A stretch of DNA of 64,000 nt, from contig NZ_VTOM01000002.1 of the NCBI RefSeq assembly GCF_009765365.1, positions 287,640-351,639 on the forward strand, read 5' to 3'. The translations under genes were made by a program, and so were the position numbers. Source of the DNA: Antarcticirhabdus aurantiaca (GTDB taxonomy: Bacteria > Pseudomonadota > Alphaproteobacteria > Rhizobiales > Rhizobiaceae). Every line of letters begins with the position of its first letter. The stretch's first letter is position 1. Positions 1 to 10,022 of this stretch are shown piece after piece. The notes under the pieces are model-generated. The model was given only the letters and a program-made list of their open reading frames with translations. It ran no database searches and was not told the DNA's origin.

Positions 1-754
1 GGAGGTAGCTGAACAGGAGCGCCCAGGCCATCTGGCTGTATTGCGGCATGGCGATGTGGCTGGCGGGGGCGTACTGCACCGCCAGCATGATCAGCACCTG
101 GCCCACGACCGAGAGGAGGCCGTAGCCGAGAAGGAAGGCGAGGTCGGCCCCTGCCGGCACGCTCCAGTTCGGCAGCATCAGGACGCCGTTGAGGACGAGG
201 GCGCCGACGAGGCCCGCGCCGAACAGCGAGATGCGCTTTTCCTGCGGCCCGGCCATGCGGAACGACACGACCGACACCGCGCCCGACAGGCCGGCGACGA
301 GCGCGCCGAGATGGCCGACGTTCAGCTCGCGAAAGCCCGGCCGCAGCACGATCAGGACGCCGACGAAGCCGAGGACGATCGCCGACCAGCGCCAGACGCC
401 GACCTCCTCCTTCAGGAAGACGATCGACAGGAGCGTGACGAACATCGGCATCAGGAAGATCAGCGAGAAGGCCTCGGGCATCGGCAGGTGGGTGAAGGCG
501 AGGACGCTCGACGCCGCCGAGATGCCGGTCGACACCGCCCGCAGGGCCCAGAGATGCCAGACGGTGGAGCGCAGGACGTCGCCGTAGCGCTCGTCCGGCC
601 GGCGGATGAAGGGCAGCGCCGAGAAGCCCATGATCGCGCCGAGGAAGGCGATCTCGAAGGTGTCGATCCGCCCGCCGATGAGCTTGATCGAGGCGTCGCT
701 GATGGCAAAGGCGATATAGGCTAGAAAGGCCAGGAAGACGCCGTTTCGGGACAT
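1..754 (-). CDS. EamA/DMT-family transporter, C-terminus cut by window edge
   Basis: The reverse strand reads openly from an ATG at 754 (MSRNGVFLAFLAYIAFAISD) to the first base, giving 251 visible residues with no stop, so the C-terminus lies outside the window. The protein is almost wholly hydrophobic, with about eight predicted helices arranged as two EamA-like halves. The sequence LKEEVGVWRW-(x)7-GFVGVLIVLRPG around residues 115-140 is typical of the family at the end of the first half. It is probably an inner-membrane drug/metabolite exporter; the substrate cannot be read. It follows the citE-like gene on the same strand after 132 bases, so it may be last in that transcription unit. Confidence 0.85.
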   Translation of the reverse strand, partial: MSRNGVFLAFLAYIAFAISDASIKLIGGRIDTFEIAFLGAIMGFSALPFIRRPDERYGDVLRSTVWHLWALRAVSTGISAASSVLAFTHLPMPEAFSLIFLMPMFVTLLSIVFLKEEVGVWRWSAIVLGFVGVLIVLRPGFRELNVGHLGALVAGLSGAVSVVSFRMAGPQEKRISLFGAGLVGALVLNGVLMLPNWSVPAGADLAFLLGYGLLSVVGQVLIMLAVQYAPASHIAMPQYSQMAWALLFSYL

Positions 755-886
755 GGAAGGATTCCGGGAGGTCGCTGGGGCTCGAAGCGGCGCCACCGCT
801 TCTTGTGCGGCGCAGCGCCGTCCTCATAGGCCCCGATCCCCGCCATGACTATGACGGCGGCGCCGCTTTTCGCGCGGGCGCGGGGG

Positions 887-1732
887 TCAGGCCTCGCCGG
901 CGCGCGCGAGGATCCGCTCGGCGCCGGCGAGGTGCAGGCGCTCCACCATCCGGCCCTCGACCCGCAGCGCGTTGCGGGCGGCGTTCTCGGGCCGATGGAA
1001 GGCCTCCACCACGCAGCGGGCGAAGGCGACCTCGACGGGGTCCGGGGCGAAGGCGCGGTGGCAGGGCTCGATCTGGCGGGGGTGGATCAGCGTCTTGCCG
1101 TCGAAGCCGAAATCGGCGCCCTCGCGCGCTTCGGCCTCGAAGCCCGCCTCGTCCTCGATGTCGTTGAAGACGCCGTCGAGCGCGAGAAGGCCGTAGCCCC
1201 GCGCGGCGAGGACGATCTGCGTCAGCGCGCCCCAGATCGGTCGGCGCGAGGGCGACAGCCGGCAGCCCATCTCGCGGGCGAGATCGTTCGGCCCGAGAAC
1301 GAGGGCGGCGAGCGGCAGGCGCTCGGCGGCGCGCGCGATCTCCCCGACGCCAAGGACGCCGCGGCAGGTCTCGATCATCGCCCAGAGCGGCCGGTTCGGC
1401 AGGTGCCGTGCCGCCGCCTCCACGTCGCCCGGCGCCTCCACCTTGGGCAGGAGAACGGCGACGTCCGGCCCGATGTCCGCAAGCGTCGCGGCGTCGGCCC
1501 CGAAATGCGCCGTGCCGGGCCCGTTGACCCGCACGACGCTCGCCCGCGCGCCGAAGCCGCCTTGCGAGAGCGCGGCGACGGCGGCTTGCCGCGCTTCGGC
1601 CTTGCGCTCCTCGGCGACGGCGTCCTCGAGGTCGAGGATGACGCCGTCGCAGGCAAGGCTTCGCGCCTTCTCGATCGCCCGCGGGTTCGAGGCCGGCATG
1701 AACAGGACGCTGCGCCGCCGGCTCGTTTCCAT
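887..1732 (-). CDS. HpcH/HpaI (CitE-like) CoA-ester lyase
   Basis: 281 residues starting METSRRRSVLFMPASNPRAI. CitE-family landmarks appear in order: MPASNPRAIEKA near residues 11-22, DGVILDLEDAV near 29-39 (metal-binding acidic residues), RVNG, LPKVE, MIET, GPNDLA and GKTLIHPRQI near the C-terminus. Members act as citrate lyase beta subunits or as malyl-/citramalyl-CoA lyases or thioesterases. It lies 29 bases downstream of malate synthase G on the same strand and no citrate lyase alpha/gamma genes are present. I therefore infer a (3S)-malyl-CoA lyase/thioesterase-type role in glyoxylate and acyl-CoA metabolism; the exact substrate is not shown. Confidence 0.85.
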   Translation of the reverse strand: METSRRRSVLFMPASNPRAIEKARSLACDGVILDLEDAVAEERKAEARQAAVAALSQGGFGARASVVRVNGPGTAHFGADAATLADIGPDVAVLLPKVEAPGDVEAAARHLPNRPLWAMIETCRGVLGVGEIARAAERLPLAALVLGPNDLAREMGCRLSPSRRPIWGALTQIVLAARGYGLLALDGVFNDIEDEAGFEAEAREGADFGFDGKTLIHPRQIEPCHRAFAPDPVEVAFARCVVEAFHRPENAARNALRVEGRMVERLHLAGAERILARAGEA

Positions 1733-1761
1733 GCCGGTCCCCTCCCCGTCAGGCTCCCGGC

Positions 1762-3948
1762 TCAGCCGCGCGCGCGCTGCTCGGCCTTCTTCTCCAGGCG
1801 GCGGCGGTGGAGAACCGGCTCGGTGTAGCCGGAGGGCTGCTCGCGGCCCTCGAAGACGAGGTCGCAGGCCGCCTTGAAGGCGATGGACTCCTCGAAGCGG
1901 CCGGCCATCGCCTCGTAGGCGGGATCGCCGGCGTTCTGCGCGTCGACCTTCTCGGCCATGCGCCGCATCGCGGCCATCGCCTCCTCGCGCGTGACGACGC
2001 CCTGGTGCAGCCAGTTCGCCATGTGCTGCGAGGAGATGCGGCAGGTGGCGCGGTCCTCCATCAGGCCGACGTCGTGGATGTCCGGCACCGTCGAGCAGCC
2101 GACGCCCTGGTCGACCCAGCGCACCACGTAGCCGAGGATGCCCTGCGCGTTGTTGTCGAGCTCGGCGCGGATCTCGTCCGGCGACCAGTTGACCCCCTCG
2201 GCAAGCGGGATGGTCAGGATGTCCTCCAGCTTGCCCCGCGGCCCCCCCGCTTCGATCTCGTCCTGGCGGGCGAGGACGTCGACGCGGTGGTAGTGCGTGG
2301 CGTGCAGCGTCGCGGCGGTGGGGCTCGGCACCCAGGCGCAGTTGGCGCCGGCCTTGGGGTGGCCGATCTTCTGGGCCAGCATGTCGGCCATCTTGGCCGG
2401 CATCGCCCACATGCCCTTGCCGATCTGCGCGACGCCGCGGAAGCCGCAGGCGAGGCCGATGTCGACGTTGCGGTCCTCGTAGGCCTTGATCCAGGGCTTG
2501 TCCTTCATGGCCGCCTTGCGCACCATCGCGCCGGCTTCCATGGAGGTGTGGATCTCGTCGCCGGTGCGGTCGAGGAAGCCGGTGTTGATGAAGAAGACGC
2601 GCGCCTTGGCGGCGCGGATGCACTCCTTGAGGTTCACCGTGGTGCGGCGCTCCTCGTCCATGATGCCGACCTTCAGCGTGTTGGCCTTGAGGCCCAGCGC
2701 CGCCTCGACCCGGCCGAAGATCTCATCCGTGAAGGCGACCTCCTCGGGCCCGTGCATCTTGGGCTTGACGATGTAGACCGCGCCGGTGCGCGAGTTGCGC
2801 GAGCCCTCGGTCTTCTGGAGGTCGTGGATCGCGATGGCCGAGGTGACCATGGCGTCGAGGATGCCCTCCGGCGCCTCCGACCCGTCGGCGAGGAGCACGG
2901 CCGGGTTGGTCATGAGGTGGCCGACGTTGCGCACGAGGAGGAGGGCGCGACCGGGCAGCGTCAGGCGCGATCCGTCCGCGGCCGCGTAGTCCCGGTCCGG
3001 GTTCAGGCGCCGCGTGACGCTGCGGCCGCCCTTCTCGAAGGTGTCGGCAAGGTCGCCCTTCATCAGGCCGAGCCAGTTGCGGTAGACGGCCGTCTTGTCC
3101 TCCGCGTCGACCGCGGCGATCGAGTCCTCGCAGTCGCAGATCGCCGTGACGGCGGATTCGAGGAGGACGTCGGCGACGTGCGCCTTGTCGCCCGCCCCGA
3201 TCCGGTGGCCGGCGTCGATCGCGATCTCGACGTGAAGCCCGTTGTGGCGCAGCAGCACCGCCTCGGGCGCCTCGGCGGCGCCGCGGAAGCCCGCGAAGGC
3301 GCGGGGGTCGGCGAGGCCCGTCTCGCCGCCGGCGGTCGAAACGAACAGCGCGCCGTCGCGGACCGAATAGGCCTCGACGTCGGCATGCGAGCCGCCGGCG
3401 AGCGGCGCGACCTGATCGAGGAACTCCTTGGCCCAGGCGACGACCCGGGCGCCGCGCGCCGCGTCGTAGCCGGATCCGTCTGGCGCGTCGCCGAGCGCGT
3501 CGGTGCCGTAGAGCGCGTCGTAGAGCGAGCCCCAGCGCGCGTTGGCCGCGTTCAGCGTGTAGCGCGCGTTCATCAGGGGCACGACGAGCTGGGGCCCCGG
3601 AACGGTCGCGATCTCGGGATCGACGTTCGCCGTCTCGATGGCGAAGTCGCCGCCTTCGGGAACGAGGTAGCCGATCTCGCGCAGGAGCGCCTGGTAGGCG
3701 GCCGCGTCCACCGGCTTGCCGCGGCGCTCGCGGTGCCAGGCGTCGATCTGCGCCTGGATGCGCTCGCGGGTGTCGAGGAGCGCGCGGTTCTTGGGCGCGA
3801 GGTCGGCAAAGATCGACGCGAGCCCCGCCCAGAAGGCGTCCGGCTCCACCCCCGTCCCCGGCAGCGCCTCCTCGTCGACGAAGCGCTTGAGCACGCTCGC
3901 GACCTTCAGGCCGTGAACTTCCGTGCGGTCGGTCGTGGAGGCGGTCAT
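1762..3948 (-). CDS. glcB: malate synthase G
   Basis: 728 residues, the usual length of the single-subunit G form, which condenses glyoxylate with acetyl-CoA to malate in the cytoplasm. Visible landmarks are the catalytic-arginine region around [14 protein letters not shown], the metal-ligand segments GIMDEERRT and [12 protein letters not shown], and the long conserved tract from [12 protein letters not shown] to [21 protein letters not shown] near the C-terminus. The ATG at 3948 gives [20 protein letters not shown]. It precedes the CitE-like lyase by 29 bases and follows betA after 91 bases. It completes glyoxylate use from C2 compounds; isocitrate lyase is not in the window. Confidence 0.96.
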   Translation of the reverse strand: MTASTTDRTEVHGLKVASVLKRFVDEEALPGTGVEPDAFWAGLASIFADLAPKNRALLDTRERIQAQIDAWHRERRGKPVDAAAYQALLREIGYLVPEGGDFAIETANVDPEIATVPGPQLVVPLMNARYTLNAANARWGSLYDALYGTDALGDAPDGSGYDAARGARVVAWAKEFLDQVAPLAGGSHADVEAYSVRDGALFVSTAGGETGLADPRAFAGFRGAAEAPEAVLLRHNGLHVEIAIDAGHRIGAGDKAHVADVLLESAVTAICDCEDSIAAVDAEDKTAVYRNWLGLMKGDLADTFEKGGRSVTRRLNPDRDYAAADGSRLTLPGRALLLVRNVGHLMTNPAVLLADGSEAPEGILDAMVTSAIAIHDLQKTEGSRNSRTGAVYIVKPKMHGPEEVAFTDEIFGRVEAALGLKANTLKVGIMDEERRTTVNLKECIRAAKARVFFINTGFLDRTGDEIHTSMEAGAMVRKAAMKDKPWIKAYEDRNVDIGLACGFRGVAQIGKGMWAMPAKMADMLAQKIGHPKAGANCAWVPSPTAATLHATHYHRVDVLARQDEIEAGGPRGKLEDILTIPLAEGVNWSPDEIRAELDNNAQGILGYVVRWVDQGVGCSTVPDIHDVGLMEDRATCRISSQHMANWLHQGVVTREEAMAAMRRMAEKVDAQNAGDPAYEAMAGRFEESIAFKAACDLVFEGREQPSGYTEPVLHRRRLEKKAEQRARG

Positions 3949-4039
3949 GGACGGACAACTCCCGGATGGTGTCTGGATGACCCGCGACTTGGGCCATCCG
4001 GGGGTCGAAAGTCAAATCGCGCGGGGGTCTCCCCGCCCG

Positions 4040-5707
4040 TCAGCGCTGGCGCTCCCGCCACCCTTCCGCGATCACCGGCGCGCGGTCCTCCGGCGTCAGC
4101 ATGCCCCGTCCCAGGACGTGATCGGCGGCCTTCTCGCCGACCATGGTGGAAGGGCCGTTGAGATTGCCGTTGGTGACGCGCGGGAAGATCGAGGAGTCCG
4201 CGACCCGGAGCGCCTCCACGCCGATGACGCGGCACTCCGGATCGACCACGGCGTCTGGATCGTCCGCCGCGCCGATGCGCGCGGTGCCGCAAGGGTGGTA
4301 GGCGCTCTCGGCATGGGCGGCGATGAAGCCGTCGAGGTCCTCGTCGCTCTTCAGGGCGGCGCCCGGCTGGATCTCGGGGCCGCGATAGCCGTCGAAGGGC
4401 GATTGGGCGAAGATCTCGCGCGTCAGCCGGATCGCCTGGCGGAACTCGCGCCAGTCGTCGGGATGGCTCATATAGTTGAACCGGATCGAGGGGGCGGCCA
4501 TCGGGTCGCTTCCCGTCAAGCGGATCTCGCCCCGCGACTTCGAGCGCATCGGGCCGACATGGGCCTGGAAGCCGTGGCCCTCCGCCGCGCCCCGCCCGTC
4601 GTAGCGGATGGCGCCCGGCAGGAAGTGGAACTGGATGTCGGGATAGTCGACGCCCACCCCCGAGCGGATGAAGCCGCCGGATTCGAAGTGGTTCGTCGCG
4701 CCGTGGCCGGTGTGGAGCATCATCCATTCGAGCCCGGCCCGGCCCTTGGAGAACAGGTTGAGATAGCCGTTGAGGGTGATCGGCTGCGTGCAGCTCTGCT
4801 GGATATAGGCTTCCAGGTGGTCCTGGAGGTTCTTGCCCACGCCCCGGCGCGGCACGAGCGCCTCGATGCCGGCGGCGGCCAGGGTTTCGGGATCGCCGAT
4901 GCCCGAATGCATGAGAACGAGCGGCGAGTTGATCGCGCCGGCGCACAGGATCACCTCGCGCCGGGCCCGCACGAGGCCCGTGCGCCGGCTCCCCCGCGCG
5001 ATCTCGACGCCGACGGCGCGCCCGTTCTCCAGCCGCACCCGCAGCGCGTGGGCTGACACGAGCCGGACGTTGCCGCGCTGGAGGGCGGGGCGCAGATAGG
5101 CGTTCGCCGCCGACCAGCGCCGGCCGCCGCGGATCGTCTGCTGGAGCGGCCCGAAGCCCTCCTGCGCGGCGCCGTTGTAGTCGGCGGTGACGGGATAGCC
5201 GGCCGCCGCGCCCGCCTCGATGAAGACGCGGTAGAGCGGGTTCTCCATCCGCCCCTGCTGGACGTGGAGCGGACCGTCGGTGCCGCGCCAGTCGGGGTCG
5301 CCGTTCTCCATGTCCTCCATGCGCTTGAAGTAGGGAAGGACGTCGCGGAAGGCCCAGCCGCTGGCGCCGCTCTCGGCCCAATGGTCGAAGTCGCGGGCAT
5401 GGCCGCGCACGTAGACCATGCCGTTGATCGAGGAGGAGCCGCCGATCACCTTGCCGCGCGGGGTGACGAGCGCCCGCCCCCTCAAGCGCGCTTCGGGCTC
5501 GGCCTTGTAGCCCCAGTCGTAGCGCGGCATGTTCATCGGAAAGGACAGGGCGCCCGGCATCTGGATGAAGGGGCCGACGTCGGTGCCGCCCGCCTCGATC
5601 ACCGCCACGTCGTGCCCGCCCGGCGCCTGCGACAGGCGATAGGCCAGCGCCGAGCCGGCCGAGCCCGAGCCCACCAGGACGTAGTCGGCCTCCGCGACGA
5701 TCTTCAT
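4040..5707 (-). CDS. betA: choline dehydrogenase (GMC oxidoreductase)
   Basis: 555 residues from ATG at 5707. The N-terminus carries the FAD dinucleotide-binding motif [16 protein letters not shown]. Further GMC landmarks are [20 protein letters not shown], the flavin region [15 protein letters not shown] and the C-terminal HPCGTARIG active-site segment followed by [17 protein letters not shown]. BetA oxidises choline to betaine aldehyde at the membrane, the first step of glycine betaine synthesis. The start overlaps the betI stop by ATGA, so the two are translationally coupled. Betaine aldehyde dehydrogenase (betB), often in this operon, is absent here. Another GMC alcohol dehydrogenase is conceivable, but betI coupling favours BetA. 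Confidence 0.93.
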   Translation of the reverse strand: MKIVAEADYVLVGSGSAGSALAYRLSQAPGGHDVAVIEAGGTDVGPFIQMPGALSFPMNMPRYDWGYKAEPEARLRGRALVTPRGKVIGGSSSINGMVYVRGHARDFDHWAESGASGWAFRDVLPYFKRMEDMENGDPDWRGTDGPLHVQQGRMENPLYRVFIEAGAAAGYPVTADYNGAAQEGFGPLQQTIRGGRRWSAANAYLRPALQRGNVRLVSAHALRVRLENGRAVGVEIARGSRRTGLVRARREVILCAGAINSPLVLMHSGIGDPETLAAAGIEALVPRRGVGKNLQDHLEAYIQQSCTQPITLNGYLNLFSKGRAGLEWMMLHTGHGATNHFESGGFIRSGVGVDYPDIQFHFLPGAIRYDGRGAAEGHGFQAHVGPMRSKSRGEIRLTGSDPMAAPSIRFNYMSHPDDWREFRQAIRLTREIFAQSPFDGYRGPEIQPGAALKSDEDLDGFIAAHAESAYHPCGTARIGAADDPDAVVDPECRVIGVEALRVADSSIFPRVTNGNLNGPSTMVGEKAADHVLGRGMLTPEDRAPVIAEGWRERQR

Positions 5708-6288
5708 CGGCCGATCTCCCCGTCCACGAAGCGCATGATGCTGGCGACCGCGTCCGCGCCGTTCGGCCCGCCGTCGCTCGCCAGGGCCTGGCGCAGCCAG
5801 ATGCCGTCCACCGCCGCGCCGATGCCGCGCGCCAGGGTGCGGGCGGCATCGGCGTCGCGGCAGAGCGGGCGCAGCGCCGCGACGAGGTTGGAATCGAGGC
5901 GGCGGAAATAGATCGAGAGCAGCCGCGACGCTTCCGGCGAGCGGCGGGCATGGAGATAGAAGGACAGCCAGGCGAAGACGATCTCGCGGCTGAACTGATC
6001 GGCGTCGAGGCAGCCCGACAGAACCGCGCGCAGCCGCTCGGTCGGCCCTTGCGCGTCGCGCAGGCGCGTCAGCACCGCGTCGCGCAGGACGACCAGCAGA
6101 TGGCGCATCACCGCGATCATCAGGTCGTCCTTGCCGCCGAAGTAATGGTGCGCGAGGGCGGAGGACACGTTGGCGCGGCGCGCGATCGCCGCGACGGTCA
6201 CTTCGAGCGAGCCCGCCTCCTCGATGGTGGCGATGGCGGCGAGGACGAGAGCGTCCCGGCGTTCGGCTTCGACCCCGCGTCGGGCCAT
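5704..6288 (-). CDS. betI: TetR-family repressor BetI
   Basis: 194 residues, the usual BetI length. The N-terminal DNA-binding domain shows [30 protein letters not shown] (about residues 28-57), a BetI-like helix-turn-helix with the characteristic [13 protein letters not shown] recognition region. The rest is the helical ligand domain, with [17 protein letters not shown] typical of the family. BetI represses the choline-to-betaine genes and is relieved by choline. A perfect 8-base inverted repeat lies 109 bases upstream and is its probable operator. It is coupled to betA by a 4-base overlap. Confidence 0.93.
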   Translation of the reverse strand: MARRGVEAERRDALVLAAIATIEEAGSLEVTVAAIARRANVSSALAHHYFGGKDDLMIAVMRHLLVVLRDAVLTRLRDAQGPTERLRAVLSGCLDADQFSREIVFAWLSFYLHARRSPEASRLLSIYFRRLDSNLVAALRPLCRDADAARTLARGIGAAVDGIWLRQALASDGGPNGADAVASIMRFVDGEIGR

Positions 6289-6396
6289 GGGCGCGCTCCT
6301 CCTCGAGGCTTGTCGGGCGTCGAAGCATGGCGCGCCTCTCCCCTGCGCGACAAGCGGCCGGCCCTGCGGCGTATGGTGCGGCGGAGCATAGTTTGA

Positions 6397-6416
6397 TTGA
6401 TTGATCCGTCAATCAA
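6397..6416. promoter_or_regulatory. BetI operator palindrome
   Basis: A perfect inverted repeat with 8-base arms TTGATTGA and TCAATCAA around a 4-base spacer (tccg), with an extra TTGA just to the left. ATTGA/TCAAT half-sites are the known BetI recognition pattern. It lies upstream of betI, so autoregulation of betI-betA is the natural reading. Confidence 0.8.
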
Positions 6417-6449
6417 CGAACGGAGAAAGGCCGCCCTCGTCCGCGATCG

Positions 6450-6468
6450 CGAAGACGGGTGGTCTTCG
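6450..6468. repeat. short inverted repeat between betI and the nucleotidase gene
   Basis: Arms CGAAGAC and GTCTTCG separated by 5 bases, about 100 bases upstream of the 5'-nucleotidase start. It could be an operator or a small hairpin; no known regulator site is recognised. Confidence 0.35.
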
Positions 6469-6570
6469 GCGGCCGGACCGGTCTAACCTTCGCGCGGCGC
6501 GCCATAGCGGGCCGGCTCCGGCCGCGCCCGCCGCGTCGAACCTCGACGAGACAGACGACAGGACGCTTCC

Positions 6571-8169
6571 ATGAGATCGCTTCTTCTCGCCTCCGCCGCG
6601 GCGACCGCGCTCGGCCTCGGGCTCGCCGGCCCGGCCGGGGCCTTCGACCTCACCATCCTCCACACCAACGACGTCCACGACCGCTTCGAGCCGATCAACA
6701 AGTCGTCCTCGACCTGTTCGGACAAGGAAGCGGCGGAAAAGGCCTGCTTCGGCGGCGCCGCGCGCCTCGCCACGGCCATCGACGAGGGGCGCGCGGCCGG
6801 CGGCAACGTCCTCGTGCTGGACGCGGGCGACTGGTTCCAGGGCACGCTCTTCTACACCCGCTACAAGGGCGAGGCGACGGCGGCCATGGTGGACCGCCTC
6901 GGCTACGACGCGATGGCGGTGGGCAATCACGAGTTCGACGACGGGCCGCCCGTCCTCGCCAGATTCGCGCGCGCGCTGAAGACCCCGCTCTTGTCGGCCA
7001 ACATCGATCCGGCCAACGAGACGGACCTGCCCGGCGACCTGATCCTGCCCTCGACCGTGGTGGAGGTCGGCGGCGAGCGGATCGGCATCATCGGCCTGAC
7101 GACGCCGGACACGCCCGACATCGCCTCCACCGGCGAGGTCGCCTTCGAGCCGCCGGCGGTGGCGGTAAAGCGCGAGATCGACGCCTTGGGCGCGCAGGGT
7201 ATCAACAAGATCGTCGTCCTCAGCCATCTCGGCTACGTGCCGGACCAGAAGCTCGCCGCGGAGGTCGACGGCATCGACGTCATCGTCGGCGGCCACAGCC
7301 ACACCCTTCTCGGCGACATGGAGGGGGCCGAGGGCAAGTACCCGACGCTGGTCAAGGCGCCGGACGGAACCGACGTCCCGATCGTGACGGCGCAGTCCTA
7401 TTCGAAGTACCTCGGCGACCTGACGATCACCTTCGACGATGCGGGCAAGGTGACGGCCGCCTCCGGCGCGCCCCGCCTCCTCGACGCCTCCGTCGCGGAG
7501 GACCCCGAAACGCTGGCGGTGGTGGAGGAGCTCGCCAAGCCGCTGGACGAGATCCGCAACAAGGTGGTGGCGAGCATCCCGTCCCCGATCGACGGCTCGC
7601 GCGAGACCTGCCGAAAGGGCGAGTGCCAGATGGGCAACCTCGTCGCCGACGCGCTCCTGGAGCGCACGGCGCCGCAAGGCGTGACGATCGCCCTGATCAA
7701 CGGCGGCGGCCTTCGCGCCTCGATCGACGCGGGCGAGGTCACGCAGGGCGAGGTGCTGACCGTTCTTCCCTTCCTCAACACGGTCGCGACCTTCCAGCTC
7801 AGCGGCCAGGGCATCCTCGACGCGCTGGAGAACGGGATGTCCCAGGTCGAAGAGGGCGGCGGCCGCTTCCCCCAGGTCGCCGGCCTCCAGGTCGACTGGA
7901 GCCATGCGCCGGAGCCGGGCAAGGGGCGGATCAAGGCGGTGCGCGTGCGCCAGGGGGACGCGTGGGTCCCGATCGACCCCGCCAAGACCTATTCCGTGGT
8001 GTCGAACGACTTCATGCGCCGCGGCGGCGACGGCTACGACGTCTTCGTCACGGCCAAGAACGCCTACGACTTCGGCCCGCCGATGGATCAGGTGGTCGCC
8101 GACTACCTCGCCTCGAAGAACGGCGCCTACACGCCCTATGTCGACGGGCGGATCACCAAGGTCGAGTGA
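6571..8169 (+). CDS. periplasmic 5'-nucleotidase/UshA-family metallophosphatase
   Basis: 532 residues with a clear signal peptide (MRSLLLASAAATALGLGLAG, cleavage after about residue 24). The metallophosphatase domain shows the dinuclear metal motifs ILHTNDVHDRFEP, VLDAGDWFQGT, VGNHEFDDG, VVLSHLGY and GGHSHTLL. The C-terminal 5'-nucleotidase domain shows QMGNLVADALLE, INGGGLRASI and NDFMRRGGDGYDVF, the substrate-stacking region. It should hydrolyse nucleotides (or UDP-sugars) in the periplasm to salvage nucleoside and phosphate. It is monocistronic, with a strong terminator straight after the stop. Confidence 0.93.
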   Translation: MRSLLLASAAATALGLGLAGPAGAFDLTILHTNDVHDRFEPINKSSSTCSDKEAAEKACFGGAARLATAIDEGRAAGGNVLVLDAGDWFQGTLFYTRYKGEATAAMVDRLGYDAMAVGNHEFDDGPPVLARFARALKTPLLSANIDPANETDLPGDLILPSTVVEVGGERIGIIGLTTPDTPDIASTGEVAFEPPAVAVKREIDALGAQGINKIVVLSHLGYVPDQKLAAEVDGIDVIVGGHSHTLLGDMEGAEGKYPTLVKAPDGTDVPIVTAQSYSKYLGDLTITFDDAGKVTAASGAPRLLDASVAEDPETLAVVEELAKPLDEIRNKVVASIPSPIDGSRETCRKGECQMGNLVADALLERTAPQGVTIALINGGGLRASIDAGEVTQGEVLTVLPFLNTVATFQLSGQGILDALENGMSQVEEGGGRFPQVAGLQVDWSHAPEPGKGRIKAVRVRQGDAWVPIDPAKTYSVVSNDFMRRGGDGYDVFVTAKNAYDFGPPMDQVVADYLASKNGAYTPYVDGRITKVE

Positions 8170-8180
8170 GGCGGCACGAA

Positions 8181-8206
8181 AAAAGGGGGCGAGCGAGCCC
8201 CCTTTT
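8181..8206. terminator. bidirectional rho-independent terminator
   Basis: Perfect 10-base stem AAAAGGGGGC/GCCCCCTTTT with a 6-base loop (gagcga). The A-run and T-run flanks allow termination on both strands, fitting the convergent nucleotidase (+) and GlsB-like (-) genes. Confidence 0.9.
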
Positions 8207-8277
8207 CTTTGGCGTTGCCCGGCCGGATACCGGGCCAGAGGGCGGCGTCCGCGTCGGGCGCCGCCAGATGCTCCGGG

Positions 8278-8544
8278 TCAGTAGCGGGCGCGCCGCCCCG
8301 TCACCGCCCGCGAGATGGCGATCAGGATGCAGGCCCCGAGGAAGCCGGCCACGAGATAGCCGAGCCAGCCGCCGAAGCCGACGCCGATGATGCCGAACAG
8401 GAAGCTGGCGATCGCCGCGCCGATGATACCCAGAAGGATGTTCATCAGAACGCCGGTGTCCGACTTCATGAACATCGATGCGAGCCAGCCGGCGATGCCG
8501 CCGATGATGATGGCCGCGATCCAACCCACGCCTGCGTCTCCCAT
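8278..8544 (-). CDS. GlsB/YeaQ/YmgE-family small membrane protein
   Basis: 88 residues with three hydrophobic helices very rich in Gly and Ile: GWIAAIIIGGIAGWLAS, ILLGIIGAAIASFLFGIIG and GYLVAGFLGACILIAI. The pattern G-x-I-G-G-W-L is typical of the transglycosylase-associated (Transgly_assoc) family, small inner-membrane proteins linked to general and envelope stress; the biochemical role is unknown. The length is the family norm. It stands alone on the minus strand after a shared terminator. Confidence 0.9.
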   Translation of the reverse strand: MGDAGVGWIAAIIIGGIAGWLASMFMKSDTGVLMNILLGIIGAAIASFLFGIIGVGFGGWLGYLVAGFLGACILIAISRAVTGRRARY

Positions 8545-8630
8545 GCGAACTTCCTTTCGCGAGTGTGCCTTCGTTGAGGATGGAAGCTTGATCGCGGAAC
8601 CGGCACGTCAAGGGGCTCGGACGGAGATCC

Positions 8631-9260
8631 TCAATCAAGAAGCGCGGCGACGGCGGCGAGCATCGCGGCGGCGAGCGCGGCGAACCACAGGCCCGAGAGC
8701 CCCACGATCGGATAGGCGAAGGCCCCGCCGAGCGCCCCGCAAGCCAGACCCAGCCAGAGCAGGAGATAGGGCAGGAAGGCCGCCCGCCGCCCGCCCGTCA
8801 GCGCTTCGGCCAGCCTTTGGCCGAGCTTCACCAGGGTTCCCGTCATGTAGGTGAGGCCGATCGAGACCTCGCCGTCGCGCTCGAAGACGGTGTTCTCCGC
8901 TCCCATCGCCCCGGCGGCGAGAAGCAGGCCGACATAGGCGAGGCCCGCGCTGTCGAGCCCGGCGGCACAGGCGAGGAAGCCGGATACGAGAAGCAGCGCC
9001 GCCGGACGGCGCCAGATCCCGGTCACGCGCCCGAGAAGCGAGCCGAGAACGACGCCGGACACGAAGGCGAGAAGCAGGCCGCCGGTTTCGAGGGCGACCG
9101 CCGAGGCCGCGGCCGCCTCGACCCCGATGCGCGTGGTGTTGCCGCTCATGAAGGACACGAAGCGCCCGCCCGTCGCCAGGAAGCCGATCGCGTCGACGTA
9201 GCCGGCGAGCGCCGCGAGGGACGCCGCAAGGATCCAGACGCGCCGTTTGTATCGCAGCAT
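8631..9260 (-). CDS. DUF1275 (YoaK-like) membrane protein
   Basis: 209 residues from the ATG at 9260 (MLRYKRRVWILAASLAALAG). The family signature GYVDAIGFLATGGRFVSFMSGNTTRIG lies near residues 19-45, and the later segment GLTYMTGTLVKLGQRLAEAL is also typical of DUF1275. About six membrane helices are visible. The function of the family is unknown; it is an inner-membrane protein. Upstream in-frame starts exist but the chosen ATG puts the first helix right at the N-terminus as in relatives. Confidence 0.88.
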   Translation of the reverse strand: MLRYKRRVWILAASLAALAGYVDAIGFLATGGRFVSFMSGNTTRIGVEAAAASAVALETGGLLLAFVSGVVLGSLLGRVTGIWRRPAALLLVSGFLACAAGLDSAGLAYVGLLLAAGAMGAENTVFERDGEVSIGLTYMTGTLVKLGQRLAEALTGGRRAAFLPYLLLWLGLACGALGGAFAYPIVGLSGLWFAALAAAMLAAVAALLD

Positions 9261-9526
9261 GACCAACAGGTTCCGGGCGGGGTGGGCTTGCGGGACGCGG
9301 CCTCCAGCCGCAGGACAGACAGACCGGCGATCCTTGTTCGAGGCTTGCCATCCCCGTTCGAAAGGCGCGTCCCCTGCTGCCCACCGCCCCCCTCGGCTCC
9401 GCCCCGCCCCAGTCGCGCCGGCGCCCCGCTTCCACACCCGTCGCGCGCGCGCGCGCCGGCATCCGGCCGGTCCACATCGTCCTCGTTCTCGGGATCGTCG
9501 CCCTCGCCGCCCTGACGCTTCTGGCC

Positions 9527-10015
9527 ATGGGGCGCGTTCCGATCTGCGACTGCGGCACCGTCAAGCTCTGGCACGGCGAGGTGGTGAGTTCGCAGAACTC
9601 GCAGCACATCGCCGACTGGTACACGTTCTCGCACGTCATCCACGGCTTCGTGTTCTATCTCCTCGGCTGGCTCGTTCTGCGCCGCCGGAGCCTCGGGACC
9701 CGGCTCGTCGCCGCGACGCTCCTCGAGGCCGCCTGGGAGATCACCGAAAACACCGACGCCGTGATCCAGCGCTATCGCGAGGCGACGATCGCGCTCGACT
9801 ACTTCGGCGACAGCGTTCTGAACTCGGTCAGCGACATCGCCTTCATGGGCGTCGGCTTCCTTCTCGCCGCGCGTCTTCCGGTCTGGGCGACGATCGCGAT
9901 CGCGATCGGCTTCGAGCTCCTCACCGGCTGGCTGATCCGCGACGGCCTCGCCCTCAACGTCCTGATGCTGCTCTACCCGCTCGACGCGGTGAGGGCCTGG
10001 CAGGCGGGCGCCTGA
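9527..10015 (+). CDS. DUF2585 (UPF0314) membrane protein, N-terminus uncertain
   Basis: 162 residues from the ATG at 9527. The family signature [40 protein letters not shown] is at the very N-terminus, followed by four hydrophobic helices. The function is unknown. In the same frame, about 20 residues before this ATG encode a clean membrane helix ([20 protein letters not shown]) that relatives also have, but there is no ATG, GTG or TTG between the stop at 9260 and 9527. Either initiation uses a rare codon, or a frameshift lies in the CG-repeat run near 9442-9457, or the helix is lost. It converges on the ROK gene with a 7-base gap. Confidence 0.8.
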   Translation: MGRVPICDCGTVKLWHGEVVSSQNSQHIADWYTFSHVIHGFVFYLLGWLVLRRRSLGTRLVAATLLEAAWEITENTDAVIQRYREATIALDYFGDSVLNSVSDIAFMGVGFLLAARLPVWATIAIAIGFELLTGWLIRDGLALNVLMLLYPLDAVRAWQAGA

Positions 10016-10022
10016 CGAGGCC

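Noticed and set aside
4021..4036. Short GC hairpin after betA
   Set aside because: Only six stem bases and no T-run; could be chance in GC-rich DNA.
1807..4161. Very long open frame on the strand opposite glcB
   Set aside because: It mirrors glcB codon for codon, and its translation is Arg/Val/Leu/Asp-rich with no family features, as expected for the antisense of high-GC genes. The same holds for other long antisense frames, for example opposite trkH, purH, mccA and the ATP-grasp gene.
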